Below are positions 1 to 10,206 of a stretch of 64,000 nt of DNA, one piece after another. Source of the DNA: Helicostylum pulchrum (Eukaryota > Mucoromycota > Mucoromycetes > Mucorales > Mucoraceae); contig JAIXMO010000072.1 in assembly GCA_025677825.1 (NCBI GenBank), forward strand, positions 1-64,000. Reading direction: 5' to 3'. The position numbers and the translations under genes were made by a program. The notes under the pieces were generated by a model. That model had not been told where the DNA came from and did no database searches. It was given only the letters and a program-made list of their open reading frames with translations. The first letter of the stretch is position 1. The number at the start of each line of letters is the position of its first letter.

Positions 1-138
1 TTTTTTGATGTCGTCAAAATCTCTTTTTACAATTTCTCTCTTGAGTTAATATGGAGGATTCTATTGAAAAATCTACCTCTGTAAGTGTTTTTAACAAGTT
101 TAAATATAGTATTCCACTCATTTATTTTCACAGATGAA

Positions 139-620
139 TACATTATCAACTAGCAATAATGATAATAAAAAAGTTATGGTCGTAAAGTCTTCAATTATTG
201 GAATAAAATGGAAACCTCAATATCTTTCAAATTTGAAGAAGCTCGTTCATGGTGTTCATGTTATTGTCACTCATACATATTCATTTATAAGATATATTTA
301 TTCAAGAGCCTAATCTTAATTTGGAAGAATATGCAGTTCAAAGTTTTTATAAAGAAGTATTCTTATCACTTTTGGATGTACAAATCTCAAATGTTTAAAA
401 CCACAAACAATTACTGAAGATGTTCAAGAATTTAACAACTATAGATTATGGAATAGGGACCTTGCTGCCGTTCTTAATTTTAGAAATATTTTTTTTAGCT
501 TACGAGCCACATCGCAAAAACCAACAAGTTTTTCCAGAAGCCAAATCGTTAAAGATTGGAAAAAAACCCCGTCTTCAATAATTTTCCTCCAAAGTTATCG
601 CTTTGGATAATCAAGATACA
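139..620 (+). pseudogene. Decayed ORF with a RuvC-III-like 'RLWNRDLAAVLNFRNI' motif (possible Fanzor-type relic)
   Basis: A start codon at 50 and a short intron (donor near 81, acceptor at 138) lead into an open stretch beginning MNTLSTSNN and containing 'IIGIKWKPQYLSNLKKLVHG', then stops and frame changes break it. Further down another frame reads 'FNNYRLWNRDLAAVLNFRNI' followed by a basic tail before a stop near 607. The W-N/D-R-D-x-x-A-x-x-N pattern matches the last RuvC motif of TnpB/Fanzor-like nucleases, but no zinc ribbon or other RuvC motif is visible here, so assignment to that family is an inference. It could instead be another repeated mucoralean gene of unknown function. No intact protein is possible. 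Confidence 0.4.
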
Positions 621-780
621 GGTAAAACCTTAAAATGTCTTTAAGAGTCGCATTATTAATTAACTTCATTTTATTAATATTTAAACTTTGCTCCATTAAC
701 TTTCCATTAATTTTTAAACTTCGTTCCATTAACTTTCAACTTTTATCCCATTAATTTACACATTTATTCCCAAAAATAGT
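601..780. repeat. Short imperfect direct repeats, 'TTTAAACTTyGyTCCATTAACTTT'-like units
   Basis: Several degenerate units with TTTAAACTT(T/C)G(C/T)TCCATTAAC and close variants (CCATTAATTT, CCATTAACTTT, CCCATTAATTT) follow one another right after the decayed ORF. The array is AT-rich and has no open frame. It resembles a decayed minisatellite or tail of a mobile element. Confidence 0.5.
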
Positions 781-978
781 GGGAAACCCTGTAGGAACCA
801 CTAATTATTATTTATAATTTTATAAAAAATTGGTTCATTCAAAAAGTTTAAATTTCGTTTGTTGATGTAAAGTTTTATAAGGATAAAAGGGGTATAAGTG
901 TGGGTGGTGAGAAGTAAAGGAACCAACGTATTATTTTGTCCCAAAATATTAGCTAATCGTGACTGTTAATACTTCAAA

Positions 979-1260
979 TGCGTTACGAAAATTACTCGTA
1001 TGTTGGACTTTTTATCTACAGTCCTTGGTCTTGTTGACCTCTTGAGAGTTAGAGTTGGGGCAGGTCTGGATTCGAGACTGAAGCCCTGTCTAATATAATT
1101 TACCAGAATACTCGTAATATTTGCAGCAGCATTAACGTCTCTATCCCAGTAAGTACCACTTGAATCTGGATATGTAAGTAAAGGCCGTCACTTCAGTTCT
1201 ATCCCGCAATCAAACAAAGCATTTGATTGGAGAAAAACTATACTTTTGGCAGCTCCTTAA
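979..1260 (-). pseudogene. C-terminal fragment of a Fanzor/TnpB-like RuvC nuclease
   Basis: Read on the minus strand, one frame gives 'LFDCGIELK', a stop, 'RPLLTYPDSSG', then 'TYWDRDVNAAANI' and a basic tail rich in R, P and T ending in a stop near 979. The Y-W-D-R-D-V-N-A-A-A-N-I run is the hallmark RuvC-III motif of TnpB and Fanzor proteins; the second Asp is the catalytic residue. An in-frame TGA a few codons upstream and the absence of the rest of the protein show it is a relic. The fragment lies about 200 bases upstream of the NCE101-like gene and opposite in direction. Family assignment rests on one strong motif. Confidence 0.65.
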
Positions 1261-1455
1261 AATATCATGATGAACTAAATGATGGAAGAGCCGTTTATTA
1301 GTGATAATAATGGCTACGCCATTACGGAATATCATCATTTTTATGCCTTTATTAAATTGAAAGAGGCTGTTAAAACACCGACTTTTTTTTTTTTTTTTTT
1401 TTTTTTACTGACCCTGGAATCGAAGCTTTTTTTTTATTACTTTTTAAAAAATAAC

Positions 1456-1709
1456 ATGTCGGCACCAATGCGTTTCGAATACCTTATTTCAAGGTAATAT
1501 ATATGTATATATATAGATATATAGAGAGAGACTTATGTATCGAATATAGGTCCGGTGATATTGTTTTTTCTTTAGCAGTCGGTACGATGGCATACTTTTT
1601 AAATGAAAGAGACAACCCAAGAGCACAAAACGGAAAGACTTTACTCGAATTAGTTTCTAGAGCCAAAGAAAAGAAGATTAGAGAAAGAGAAGCAAGAAGA
1701 GCAGTGTAA
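1456..1709 (+). CDS. Small membrane protein of the NCE101 (non-classical export protein 1) type
   Basis: Two exons, 1456-1493 and 1550-1709, join at phase 2 to give 65 aa starting MSAPMRFEYLISRSGDIVF. A hydrophobic segment 'IVFSLAVGTMAYFLNE' (about residues 16-31) is followed by 'NPRAQNGKTLLELVSR' and a charged helical tail. The order short N-terminus, one membrane helix, then R/P-x-G-x-T/H-L-x-E-L matches the fungal NCE101 family, small single-pass proteins named for a role in export of leaderless proteins in yeast; the biochemical role is poorly known. The first exon is only 38 nt, ending at a GTAATA donor. The intron is rich in TATATG. Family call by pattern, not by search. Confidence 0.65.
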
Positions 1710-1890
1710 ATTGGAACCGTATTCTTCTCTCCTATTTTTTTTTTACATGTATAACAAATAAAAGAAATTGGTGATAATCGGCATGATGACAAAATTAATG
1801 CCTATTACTATTCCCGCATATTTTTATATAAATAGAAGATAGAAAAAAAGGAGCGAATTAACGTTTCTTTTTTGAAGTGAAGAATTAATC

Positions 1891-3624
1891 ATGTTGATAT
1901 CAATCGTATCTACTCTTTTATTTACTGCATCTGTTGTATCATCAACGACTTTTTTTGATTTAAGTTCAAATCAATTATCTTACAATGCTGTACCCAAAAG
2001 CGTCTTTATTGCTACTTCTATTGGTGGTTCTTCCGTAAGTTACCTTTTTTTTTTTTTTACAAGTTAAAATATTCAACTAATATGTGTTAAAGCATACAAA
2101 ATGGGTATTAGAAATTGGAAGATTATTAGCCGATCGCGGACACAATGTTACCTATGTTACGCGCGACGATCAACTAGCTTTAGCAGATCCTTTCCCTAAA
2201 ATCAAAGCAGTTTCAACTGGTCCACCGGTTTACTCTAATGTATTGGGTAAAGTAGAAACTCTAAACTTTTATCAAATTGCCAAAGTAGTTCGAAAATTCT
2301 TAAATAATGCTTACACCAACGATATGGAATACTACCAACAATTATTTACTACACAACAAGTACCTGATTTATTTATTTGTGATGCATTTAATGATCCATG
2401 TATTGATACTGCAGTCGCATTAAATATACCTTTCGTTATTACATGTACAGGCATTCTTCATCAAGATATGTCGGTACCTTATATCAATAGCTTAGGTACA
2501 ACACCTCATGCAACCTCTCAAAGTATGACCATATGGGAAAGGTTTCACCACAAGTACATTGACTTAATTAAAACTGTCTATCATTTATACCCGGAAATGA
2601 TGGAATTGGATCAACTTCGGGTACAATTTGGTATACCAGGTTTAGGCTTGAATAGATTTAAAAAATGGGATAATGCACTCAAATTGATCAATTCTTATTT
2701 CGGTTTTCAACCCTCTCAAATATTGAGCCCGTTAACACACATGATTGGTCCCGTCTTGAGTGAACGGCAAAAGGAATTAGATCCAGAAGAAAAACGTTAT
2801 TTGGATACTCATAAACGGGTTGCTTACGTTGCATTTGGTCAAATTGCTGTACCAAACAAGAGAGAAATTCAGATTTTATTAAGTGCTCTTTTAGATCAAG
2901 TCAACAGAAATCAATTGGATGGTATTATTTGGGTTGGTTTAAAGAAACATGTTGCATTGATTCAAAAGAAAGATCTCAGTAACTGGAGACTTTTGGGTAA
3001 AGTAGTTCAATCTCCTTTAGACTTTGATCATATCTTTATGCCTACTTGGGCTGCTCAATTTGCCATCTTGTCACACCCTTCTACTGTCCTGTTTGTGAGT
3101 CATGGTGGAGCAGAAAGTGCAAACGAAGCTACCTTTAATGGTGTTCCTTTATTGATCAACCCTTACTTTGGAGATCAAAGATTGGTTGGGCGAGCTTTAA
3201 CCATTGCTGGTGTAGCTAGAGTTTATGATAGAGATACCAGTACATTTGATTTGGTAAAGCATAAATTAGATGAATTACTTTTGGATCCTCAAGGTCATGT
3301 AGCACATAATGTATCGCGTATGCAAGTTTTAGCACAAATTGGTACAAAAAGAAAGACATTTGCAGCCGATTTAGTGGGTATGTAAACATATACACATTTA
3401 CACATATATATATGCTTACTCGGTTTCCTTGATTACTGATTACTTTTTTTATTTTAGAGGAGCATATGTTTGCTTCTCATAAAGGTATTGCTCATCATCG
3501 TTTCGAAGTGTCTAGACATATATCTACGCTGAAAGCAATGGATATTGATTTACATGCTACTGTTTTGACGTTTATTGCTTTAACTGGTTTTACGTTTCAT
3601 AAGATCATCAATGCGTTGTTTTAG
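1891..3624 (+). CDS. UDP-glycosyltransferase (GT1/UGT family), ER-type with C-terminal anchor
   Basis: Three exons (1891-2034, 2093-3377, 3458-3624) give 531 aa. The N-terminus is a hydrophobic signal peptide (about residues 1-20), followed by 'SIGGSSHTKWVLEIGRLLAD', the usual acceptor-domain start of UGTs. Near residues 383-410 it has 'SHGGAESANEATFNGVPLL' and then 'PYFGDQ', the UDP-sugar binding signature with the H-G-G and the final D-Q. The third exon adds a hydrophobic segment near residues 505-528 ('TVLTFIALTGFTF') ending in a basic tail, as in ER-anchored UGTs. It should transfer a sugar from a UDP donor to a lipophilic acceptor; the acceptor cannot be told. Length and domain order are normal for the family. 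Confidence 0.9.
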
Positions 3625-3732
3625 GGTTTTGAATGACTGTTTAAATTTTCTGAGACAAAAAGCCAACTTTTTTTAAATAAAAAAATATATTTACCACCAA
3701 GTTTTTTTTTTCCCGACGTAAACATATATAAT

Positions 3733-3889
3733 ATGCACCAGCAACAGAGAACGCTTGGTAGTAGAAGAGAAGATGAGGATGAATTAAATGCACCTCTTTT
3801 AACAGGAAGAAGTATTCCAACAGGTAATACCCCACTTGTTAAACCTACTGCTTCTCGTTCAGTTCCTCATTATAACACGTTTGCTGAGC

Positions 3890-3932
<43 letters not shown>

Positions 3933-4926
3933 GCAGCAACAAAAGAGAGCAAACAAACCAAAACTTCCTATGCGAACAACAAAAATTTCTCAAAAGTTAA
4001 AGTTGTTTCCGGAAGATCAACCATGGTTAGAAGAAGAAGAACCTGAAGCTGATGTGTATACTCAGATTGCTAAAATTCCTCACGGCATGGCTAGACAAGA
4101 AGCTGAAATGTTGAATAAAATGGATAGAAGTGAATTATCTAGAATGACAGCATATTGTACCGCTTCGTAAGTTTTTATTTATTTATTCGTATAACGTATA
4201 CATGTGCTAATTGTTGTTACAGGGCTTATCGTATGGACGCATTGATTAAATATCTTCAGTCTAAGAAAAGGACAAATGGAACAGCTCCAAAAAGATTTGA
4301 TGAGTGTTTATACACACCTTATGCATTTACTTATCCACTTGCTCCACCTCAGCAACCGTCTGAAACAACACATGCGTCTAGTGTACAAGTATTACCTGAA
4401 ATTTTCTTGTTTGATTATGGTGTTTGTGTATTTTGGGGTATGACTATAAGAGAAGAACAGAGAATATTAAAATTACTCGAACCATTTGAAGAAGAAAAAC
4501 TAGGTAGACAACATCATCTTTAATGTATTCTATTTCATAATTTACTGACCCTGTATTATTGTTATAGAACCCGATGATGTTGAAACAGAAGAATTCCATT
4601 ACTATTATAATGAAGCTTATCAACCTCGGTAATAATAATAACAAGTTGTAACATACATTATACATATTTTCTAACTGTTCATTTATTTATACAGTATTTA
4701 TAATGATATTATTACATTAAGACACCCTTCAAATTATCTTATCAAACTAACAATTGCACATGCCATCGCACAAAGTGTCAAAATGACGTTATTTGAAAGA
4801 TTAATCGATGACACTATTAATGAAACCAAATATATTCCTCAAGTAATGGCAGAAAGCGGAAATATCCCCATGTCAAGGTGCTTTTATTTTTTTACATGTC
4901 ATAGTATTAACTGAACACGAACTTAC

Positions 4927-4959
<33 letters not shown>

Positions 4960-5367
4960 GTGCTTGTAGAACTGCTATTACTAAAAAGATTGGTCAATTA
5001 TTTATTATGCGTATTAACGTGAATTTGGTTTCAAATATTTTAGATACACCAGAGATCTTTTGGTCAGAACCTACTTTAGAACCACTATATAGTGCCATCA
5101 GAGGTTATTTAGAAATATCACAACGTGTACAACTTTTAAATCAAAGAGTAGAAGTTATTAGTGATCTTTTAGAAATGTTGAAAGATCATTTAAATAGTTC
5201 TCATGGTAAGTTTATTATGTAATAATTAATACGCGTATATTAATCATATATCAATAGGTGAACATTTGGAATGGATCGTTATTTGGTTAATTGGAATGGA
5301 AATTTTGGTTGCAGTTATTACGACTTCTTTAGATGCTTTTAGTTTGTATTATGACAAGGATGGATAA
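3733..5367 (+). CDS. Rmd1/Sif2-Sif3 family protein (DUF155)
   Basis: Six exons (3733-4166, 4223-4503, 4568-4628, 4695-4877, 4970-5205, 5258-5367) splice to 434 aa. After a low-complexity head with about 20 glutamines in a row, the DUF155 core is clear: 'FLFDYGVCVFWGMTIREEQ', 'TLRHPSNYLIKLTIAHAIAQ', 'MRINVNLVSNILDTPEIFW' and a C-terminal hydrophobic segment 'WIVIWLIGMEILVAVITTSL'. Relatives are yeast Rmd1/Rmd8, fission-yeast Sif2/Sif3 and animal RMND1; the mitochondrial members support mitochondrial translation, others are of unclear role. The poly-Q stretch and the cytosolic-looking N-terminus make it closer to the Rmd8/Sif type than to RMND1. Intron 4 holds an uninterrupted run of about 29 T just before its acceptor. 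Confidence 0.88.
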
Positions 5368-5473
5368 TAAATGTTAAATAAAGTTTATTGTCGTAACTTT
5401 GCTTCGTTTTCCCAATAAATCTCTTCTTCAGTTCCTATTTTATTTTTTATTTTTATCCAGTCAGCATAATAAC

Positions 5474-6598
5474 TTACACGTAAATACTTTCTTTTTTACC
5501 TTTTAATAATCGAAGTTTTAAACAGTCAAATGTTTTGGTATCATGCTCTTTGCCGATTACGTCTTTCGCACTTCCTTGTACTAAATGGTTCTTACCAAAG
5601 TACTGGCATATTTTCTTAGAATCCTCTGGAGTCTTTAAACGAATATGTGTAGAAGCCAATCCTTTCTTCTTATTGTGCATAAATGCAATATCGACACCCG
5701 AAGTCTGTAGTAAAGTAGATGCAGCTGTTTTGGCACATTGAGGATGAAGTCCATCAACAAACACAACTAACCCTTCTTCAAACATCTTTTTCGCCTTCTT
5801 TTCTGGAAAAAATTCACCCTCTGGGTATTTCTCATAGAAATCATCCCATAATTGCTTTATTTCGCGTTTACGTGTTGATAGTAAATTGACATATTCATCC
5901 TTGTATTTATTCAAGTACAACCTACACAACTATTTCTTTAGTACATACATATTCAGATTATATATTGTACACCTTACTTTGACATAACACGTAAATTAAG
6001 TTCATCTGCTATTTCTAAATCTGAAGTCGCACCATCGTATCGGTTCAGTAACTTTACTGCTTTATCAACGTTTTCGCGATTATCAAATTCAATAAAACAG
6101 TAACTTAAAAATGGTGTCTTGTTTTGTTGGTTGGGTGGTATACGAAAAAATGAAACGTGTCCAATAATCGAATTAAATAAAGCAGTAATAGTGTGCTCAT
6201 TGTCATAGGGTTTTACTAGTCCTTCAACGTAAATGGACCAATCGTCTAGCTCTTCCTTTTTATTTGCAATGTAAGGCTTGATTCTTGCAATCTTGTTTTG
6301 ATCTGAATCAAGTTTTAAGCGGGATAAAGAGTGTCCAAGCGCATTAGTTTTGATCTCGTCTGGTGTTGCGTTTAGTGATTTAAACTTTGATAACTTGGAA
6401 AGGGATTCAAACGATACCACTATTTTTTATTTTTTTGGTTAGTTATACCATTATTATGCGCTTTGAATTTAACTTACTTCCTTCTGGATCGGAAACTACT
6501 TTATTTAACATGACTTTATCCCATAGTAAGCAAGCATCACTAAAGTAAGTCTCTAACACATTGGCAATTTTACGATTTCTCTCTTCGTTTGCTTGCAT
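5474..6598 (-). CDS. La-related RNA-binding protein, LARP7-like (La motif, RRM, xRRM)
   Basis: Three exons (6598-6478, 6419-5978, 5921-5474) give 336 aa. Residues about 5-95 form a La motif ('VLETYFSDACLLWDKVMLNK'), residues about 118-190 an RRM ('WSIYVEGLVKPYD' and 'LSYCFIEFDNRENVDKAVKL'), then a charged helix starting 'YLNKYKDEYVNLL', and a C-terminal RRM-like fold ('GLVVFVDGLHPQC', 'STHIRLKTPEDSKKICQYFG'). La, RRM, K-Y-K-x-E-Y helix and xRRM is the order of LARP7 and of fission-yeast Pof8, which bind and stabilise 7SK RNA or telomerase RNA by its 3' U-rich end. A genuine La protein is the alternative. Acceptor and donor sites are canonical; exon 3 starts after TGTGTAG. The start ATG is followed upstream by a poly-A tract. 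Confidence 0.75.
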
Positions 6599-6734
6599 TT
6601 TTTTTTTTTTTTTGGGTCGCGAGAAAAAAGAGAGAGCTAAAATTCGGGTTACCAACCACCATTTGCCCTTGTGTTCTGCGCCCAATATATCAAAATTCTC
6701 CCTCTGTTGTACAAGTGTGGTTCCACTGCCAATT

Positions 6735-6905
6735 TGAACCTAAAATTGCTTTTAAATATTATGAGCAACGAAGGTCTTTAACATTTATCCGCGATAAATG
6801 TTAAAAGCCAAGAACAAACTAGATACCGTTTACGATATTCCTGCCAAGCATCTTCTGGGGTCGGATAAAATGAAACTGGCAACAATGCAGCATCTCCTTT
6901 TTTAT
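6735..6905. repeat. Partial copy of a dispersed inverted-repeat element family
   Basis: The stretch 'CTAAAATTGCTTTTAAATAT', then 'GATAAATGTTAAAAGCC', 'AAACTAGATACC', 'GCCAAGCATCTTCTGGGGTC' and 'ATGAAACTGGCAA' also occurs, in the same order, in the elements at 14048-14294 and (inverted) at 59236-59685. The terminal inverted repeat TTTAAGGATTTAGTG seen in those copies is missing here, so this is a truncated or diverged member. Confidence 0.75.
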
Positions 6906-8168
6906 GTTTATAAAGAACTACGTGCACTGTTTGCTTTTAAAAAGCACGATACCCTTAGCTTTTTTTTTTTTGCAAAAGGTTTACTCGCTTTATTAAAGTA
7001 CATAATGTTTTATAGATCTAATATTTTGTAGATCCAGTTCTTCGCATATCTAACAAGACACTTGCCAAGTGCCATTCTGCACACAAAAAAAGGTATATAA
7101 GGCACAAAATATAAAAAACTAGTTACGCACACGGTAAAAGGTATATTTCAAGAAGAAAAAGAACCAACAAAGCGCATTACGTAATGGAATGAGAGTAACG
7201 AAGCACGTAACTAATAAAATAAAGACTAATGGTAGTAACATACATTACACTTTACACTGTACATATTAAAGTTTACATTTATATGCGCACAGCATTAGTT
7301 TTTAGGTCATTCCGAGATAAGATTGCGTGCTTTGTTGATTTGCGGTATACAAAGAAAAAATATAATCCAATCAAACAAGTTACTTGAAAACTTTTTTTTT
7401 TTTTTTTTTTTCATGTGGTTTAAACAAGAAAAAATGGTCATGTAAAAAGTGAGAGGTCTTTCAAGTCAAAACCCCAGATATAGCAGCATCTAAAATTCAA
7501 TCTACGTTTTTAATCTATTATTATTAATACTGTAATAAACTTTCTCTGCTTTTTTATACGCACGTGCGTCAGACCAAAAAAATAAACCAAAAAATTGCAT
7601 AATTTCGTTGTCATTCTGTTGGTGCAAGCAATCGGTAAACCCAAGATGATCTATTTTTTTTTTTTTTTTTTTTTTTTTTTTGCGGAACCCATCAAATTTG
7701 TCAGCTGTAAACTATACTGCAAAAAAAAAATACACGTAGTCTTTATTTATTGATAACACTAAACTATTTTAAATAACTCTTTCAAAAAAGTACTAATTAA
7801 TAATTCATAGGTATAATCGTACTTAAAAAAGTAGGGGAGAAGGTGAAACAGAGAGTATGTTTATATATAATAATAGTTTGAGAGTGCATATAAATAATAA
7901 GAATAGAGAGAGAGAGAGAGAGAGACAAAAGTGTTGCAACTAAATGTAAAAAAAAAAGATCAACACACTAATATGTATAAAAAAAGAAACAATTGTTTCT
8001 AGTTTTATCAAAATTGAAAAAAAAGAAGGGCGTATTTCACAGTAAGAGAAAAAAAAGGATAGCTACAAATAAAAGAATAGATACACCGAAAGAAAAAAAA
8101 AGATATTTAGCGATTATACGTACATAAAAAAAGTACATAAATGTATAAAACAAGTTTAATTTTCTGCG
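6906..8168. other. Intergenic region, no gene recognised
   Basis: About 1.25 kb between two minus-strand genes. It holds long T runs (about 7391-7411 and 7653-7681), a short (GA)n tract near 7910-7925, many A7-A9 runs and scattered AT-rich sequence. The last few hundred bases should be the 3' UTR and terminator of the bZIP gene. No open frame of convincing composition was found. Confidence 0.6.
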
Positions 8169-9518
8169 TTAAATATGTTGTTGGTGCCGTATTTTAACAC
8201 GGCCTTGTGCTATATAATTGTTATCCATAGTTGGTACAGAAGATCGATGATAATTGACAGGTCCAGAACCATACTGCCGGCGCTCAACATCAGATTGTTG
8301 CTGATGATGATGCTGCTGTTGCTGCATTAGCATCTGTTCCAAGGGGCTATCTTTCTTTTCGACTATGAGAGCCTTTAACCATTTTACTTCGCGTTCAAGT
8401 TCATGAACTCTATTTTCAAATGCTTTAGCTTTTTCTGTCATTTCGTCAGCAGTCTGTTGAAGAGCTTGCTCGCGCATCTTCTTTTTGACTCTGAAACGAG
8501 CACTGGCGGCAGTATTACGACGACGTTTATCTTCTTTTGTTAAAGGAGGAAAGTGTTTTTTTTCATCATCACCTTCATGAGATTCATCGTCTTCGTCTTC
8601 ACTATCAATCATGAAAAGTTCTTTAGGAGCAGTAGGATTAGGAGGAGAAGGTCTTCGAATAGTCGAACTAATACTATTGTTACGTTTCTTTTTGATAGCA
8701 GTAGTAGGTTTCTTATTTTCCAAAATTGATGAATGTTTGTCCATGGGGTCGTACGATGGAAGTTCATTGTAACTACTGGTAGTTAATATTCTCATTGTTT
8801 TCATAAATTGATCTTCGTCGTAACCCATGATAGTATCTTCACCATAAAAAGTAATGGGAGGGTTAACTATGCCTTGAATGCCATTAAATACGGTAGGCGA
8901 GTTTGCATGATAACCGTTAGGCGGAGTAGGATTAGGTGAATGAAATCCGTTGGGTGGAGAAGGGTTAGGTGAATGATAACCATTTGGCGGTGAGCAGTCA
9001 GGCGACTGGTCATAATAACTTTCTATAGCATCTACGAAACAGAAAGAGAGAGAGAAAAAACGTGCGAATAAATAAATACAGAAAATATTAGTAATGAAAC
9101 AGTAAACGATAAGTAAAACATACCAGGTGTCATGGTAGTATGATAATTATTATCCACAAGTGAGGCTAATTTAACGTTTAAAAGAGAGTGCATATTGGGC
9201 TGCTTTGAGTCTCTTCTAAAAGGCTTTTTTTGAGATGTTGTTGCTAGTTCATTTTTATCAAAATCGATGGCTGCGCCTGGAGCTATATCATATGTGAATT
9301 GTGCATTTGCAAAGATTGAAAGCTCCTTTTGGAGCTCGGCGTCTGAAAGAACTGATACGGAATCCATCACTTGGTTAAGTGAATCTAAGCTACTATGGGT
9401 TGGTAGCCATGAAGTTGCGGAAGAAGCTAATACGAAAATGTTTATTAATCATTTGGCGGCGATGATGATAAACCAGAAAGGAAAAAAGAAAAAGATACAT
9501 ACAAAGTTTATTTATCAT
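8169..9518 (-). CDS. bZIP transcription factor of the CYS3/METR/Met4 (sulfur regulator) type
   Basis: Three exons (9518-9503, 9426-9124, 9031-8169) give 393 aa. The basic region 'KRRRNTAASARFRVKKKMRE' (about residues 275-294) followed by a leucine zipper with 'NRVHELEREVKWLKALIVE' is typical of fungal sulfur-control bZIPs, whose N-T-A-A-S-A-R-F-R basic region is distinctive. Upstream are three 11-residue repeats of PPNG(Y/F)HSPNP type, an acidic stretch, and after the zipper a Q/H-rich tail. It probably activates genes for sulfur uptake and methionine/cysteine synthesis (inference from family). The neighbouring gene is the MET30/sconB ubiquitin-ligase receptor. The 16-nt first exon is my best reading of the 5' end; a later ATG at 9368 is the fallback start. 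Confidence 0.85.
8892..8990 (-). repeat. Three tandem 33-bp units inside the bZIP coding region
   Basis: On the coding strand the units translate as PPNGYHSPNPS, PPNGFHSPNPT and PPNGYHANSPT. The DNA units are near-identical in the first part and diverge in the third, so this is a small coding minisatellite expanding a proline-rich linker. Confidence 0.85.
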
Positions 9519-10206
9519 ATAATGACTTCCAAGTTTTTTTTTTAAGGGTTGACTAACAAGCGAAAAATAAAATAAAAAATAGAGGAAAGAAAGACGAAAA
9601 GAAAAGAAAAAGTACGCAAGAGCACGCAAGAAACATTATAGATAAGCAAATGTAGTACAGAAAAAAAAAGAGGGCATGCAGGGCCAATTTAAGTTTCCGA
9701 GTAAAGTTGAACCTGATATTAATTATATATGTAAAGCGTGTTACTAAATTCATTTTAAAATACACATTACAATCGATTGTTACATCCAATCATTATAATT
9801 TTCGTACTATTGCGTACATAATACGATCGACTGAACCAATCACTCAATTTGACGATATAAAAACAAAAACTATGCCGTGTAAACGAGCCTTATTTTACTT
9901 CCTTTTTATTCGTTTAAGGTTATTTATTTTTTGTCATGGCTTTACAAGTATTTCCATGAAGGAGAGTTTTTACTTCATTATTGGTACATCTCTTTCCAAG
10001 AAACTTTTCTTAGACTATACTTACGGATATAATATGCATGTATATATAATGTATTCGCAATACATACGGTAGTGTTCTTTAAATCACGCCATCGACCCTG
10101 CTGATTTAAATGGAAAGTTTTGTAAGATTCGGTGTTTTAAAGAATCACACTACTTTTTATTTTTATTTTTATTTTTATTGTCAACACTAAATTAGCAGGC
10201 ACTTTC
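9519..10206. other. Intergenic region between MET30-like 3' end and bZIP 5' end
   Basis: About 690 bases. The part next to 9518 is purine-rich on the plus strand and must hold the bZIP promoter and 5' UTR. A 121-codon plus-strand ORF at 9707-10072 is AT-driven, lacks any recognisable motif and was not accepted. (TTTTTA)n-like sequence lies at 10153-10178, probably in the 3' UTR of the MET30-like gene. Confidence 0.55.

Noticed and set aside
1484..1792. 102-codon minus-strand ORF
   Set aside because: Antisense shadow of the NCE101-like gene, with the hydrophobic tail created by TA repeats in its intron.
9707..10072. 121-codon plus-strand ORF between the bZIP and MET30-like genes
   Set aside because: Composition follows AT-rich DNA (I, Y, F, K), no motif, no intron logic, and it lies where promoter and 3' UTR are expected.
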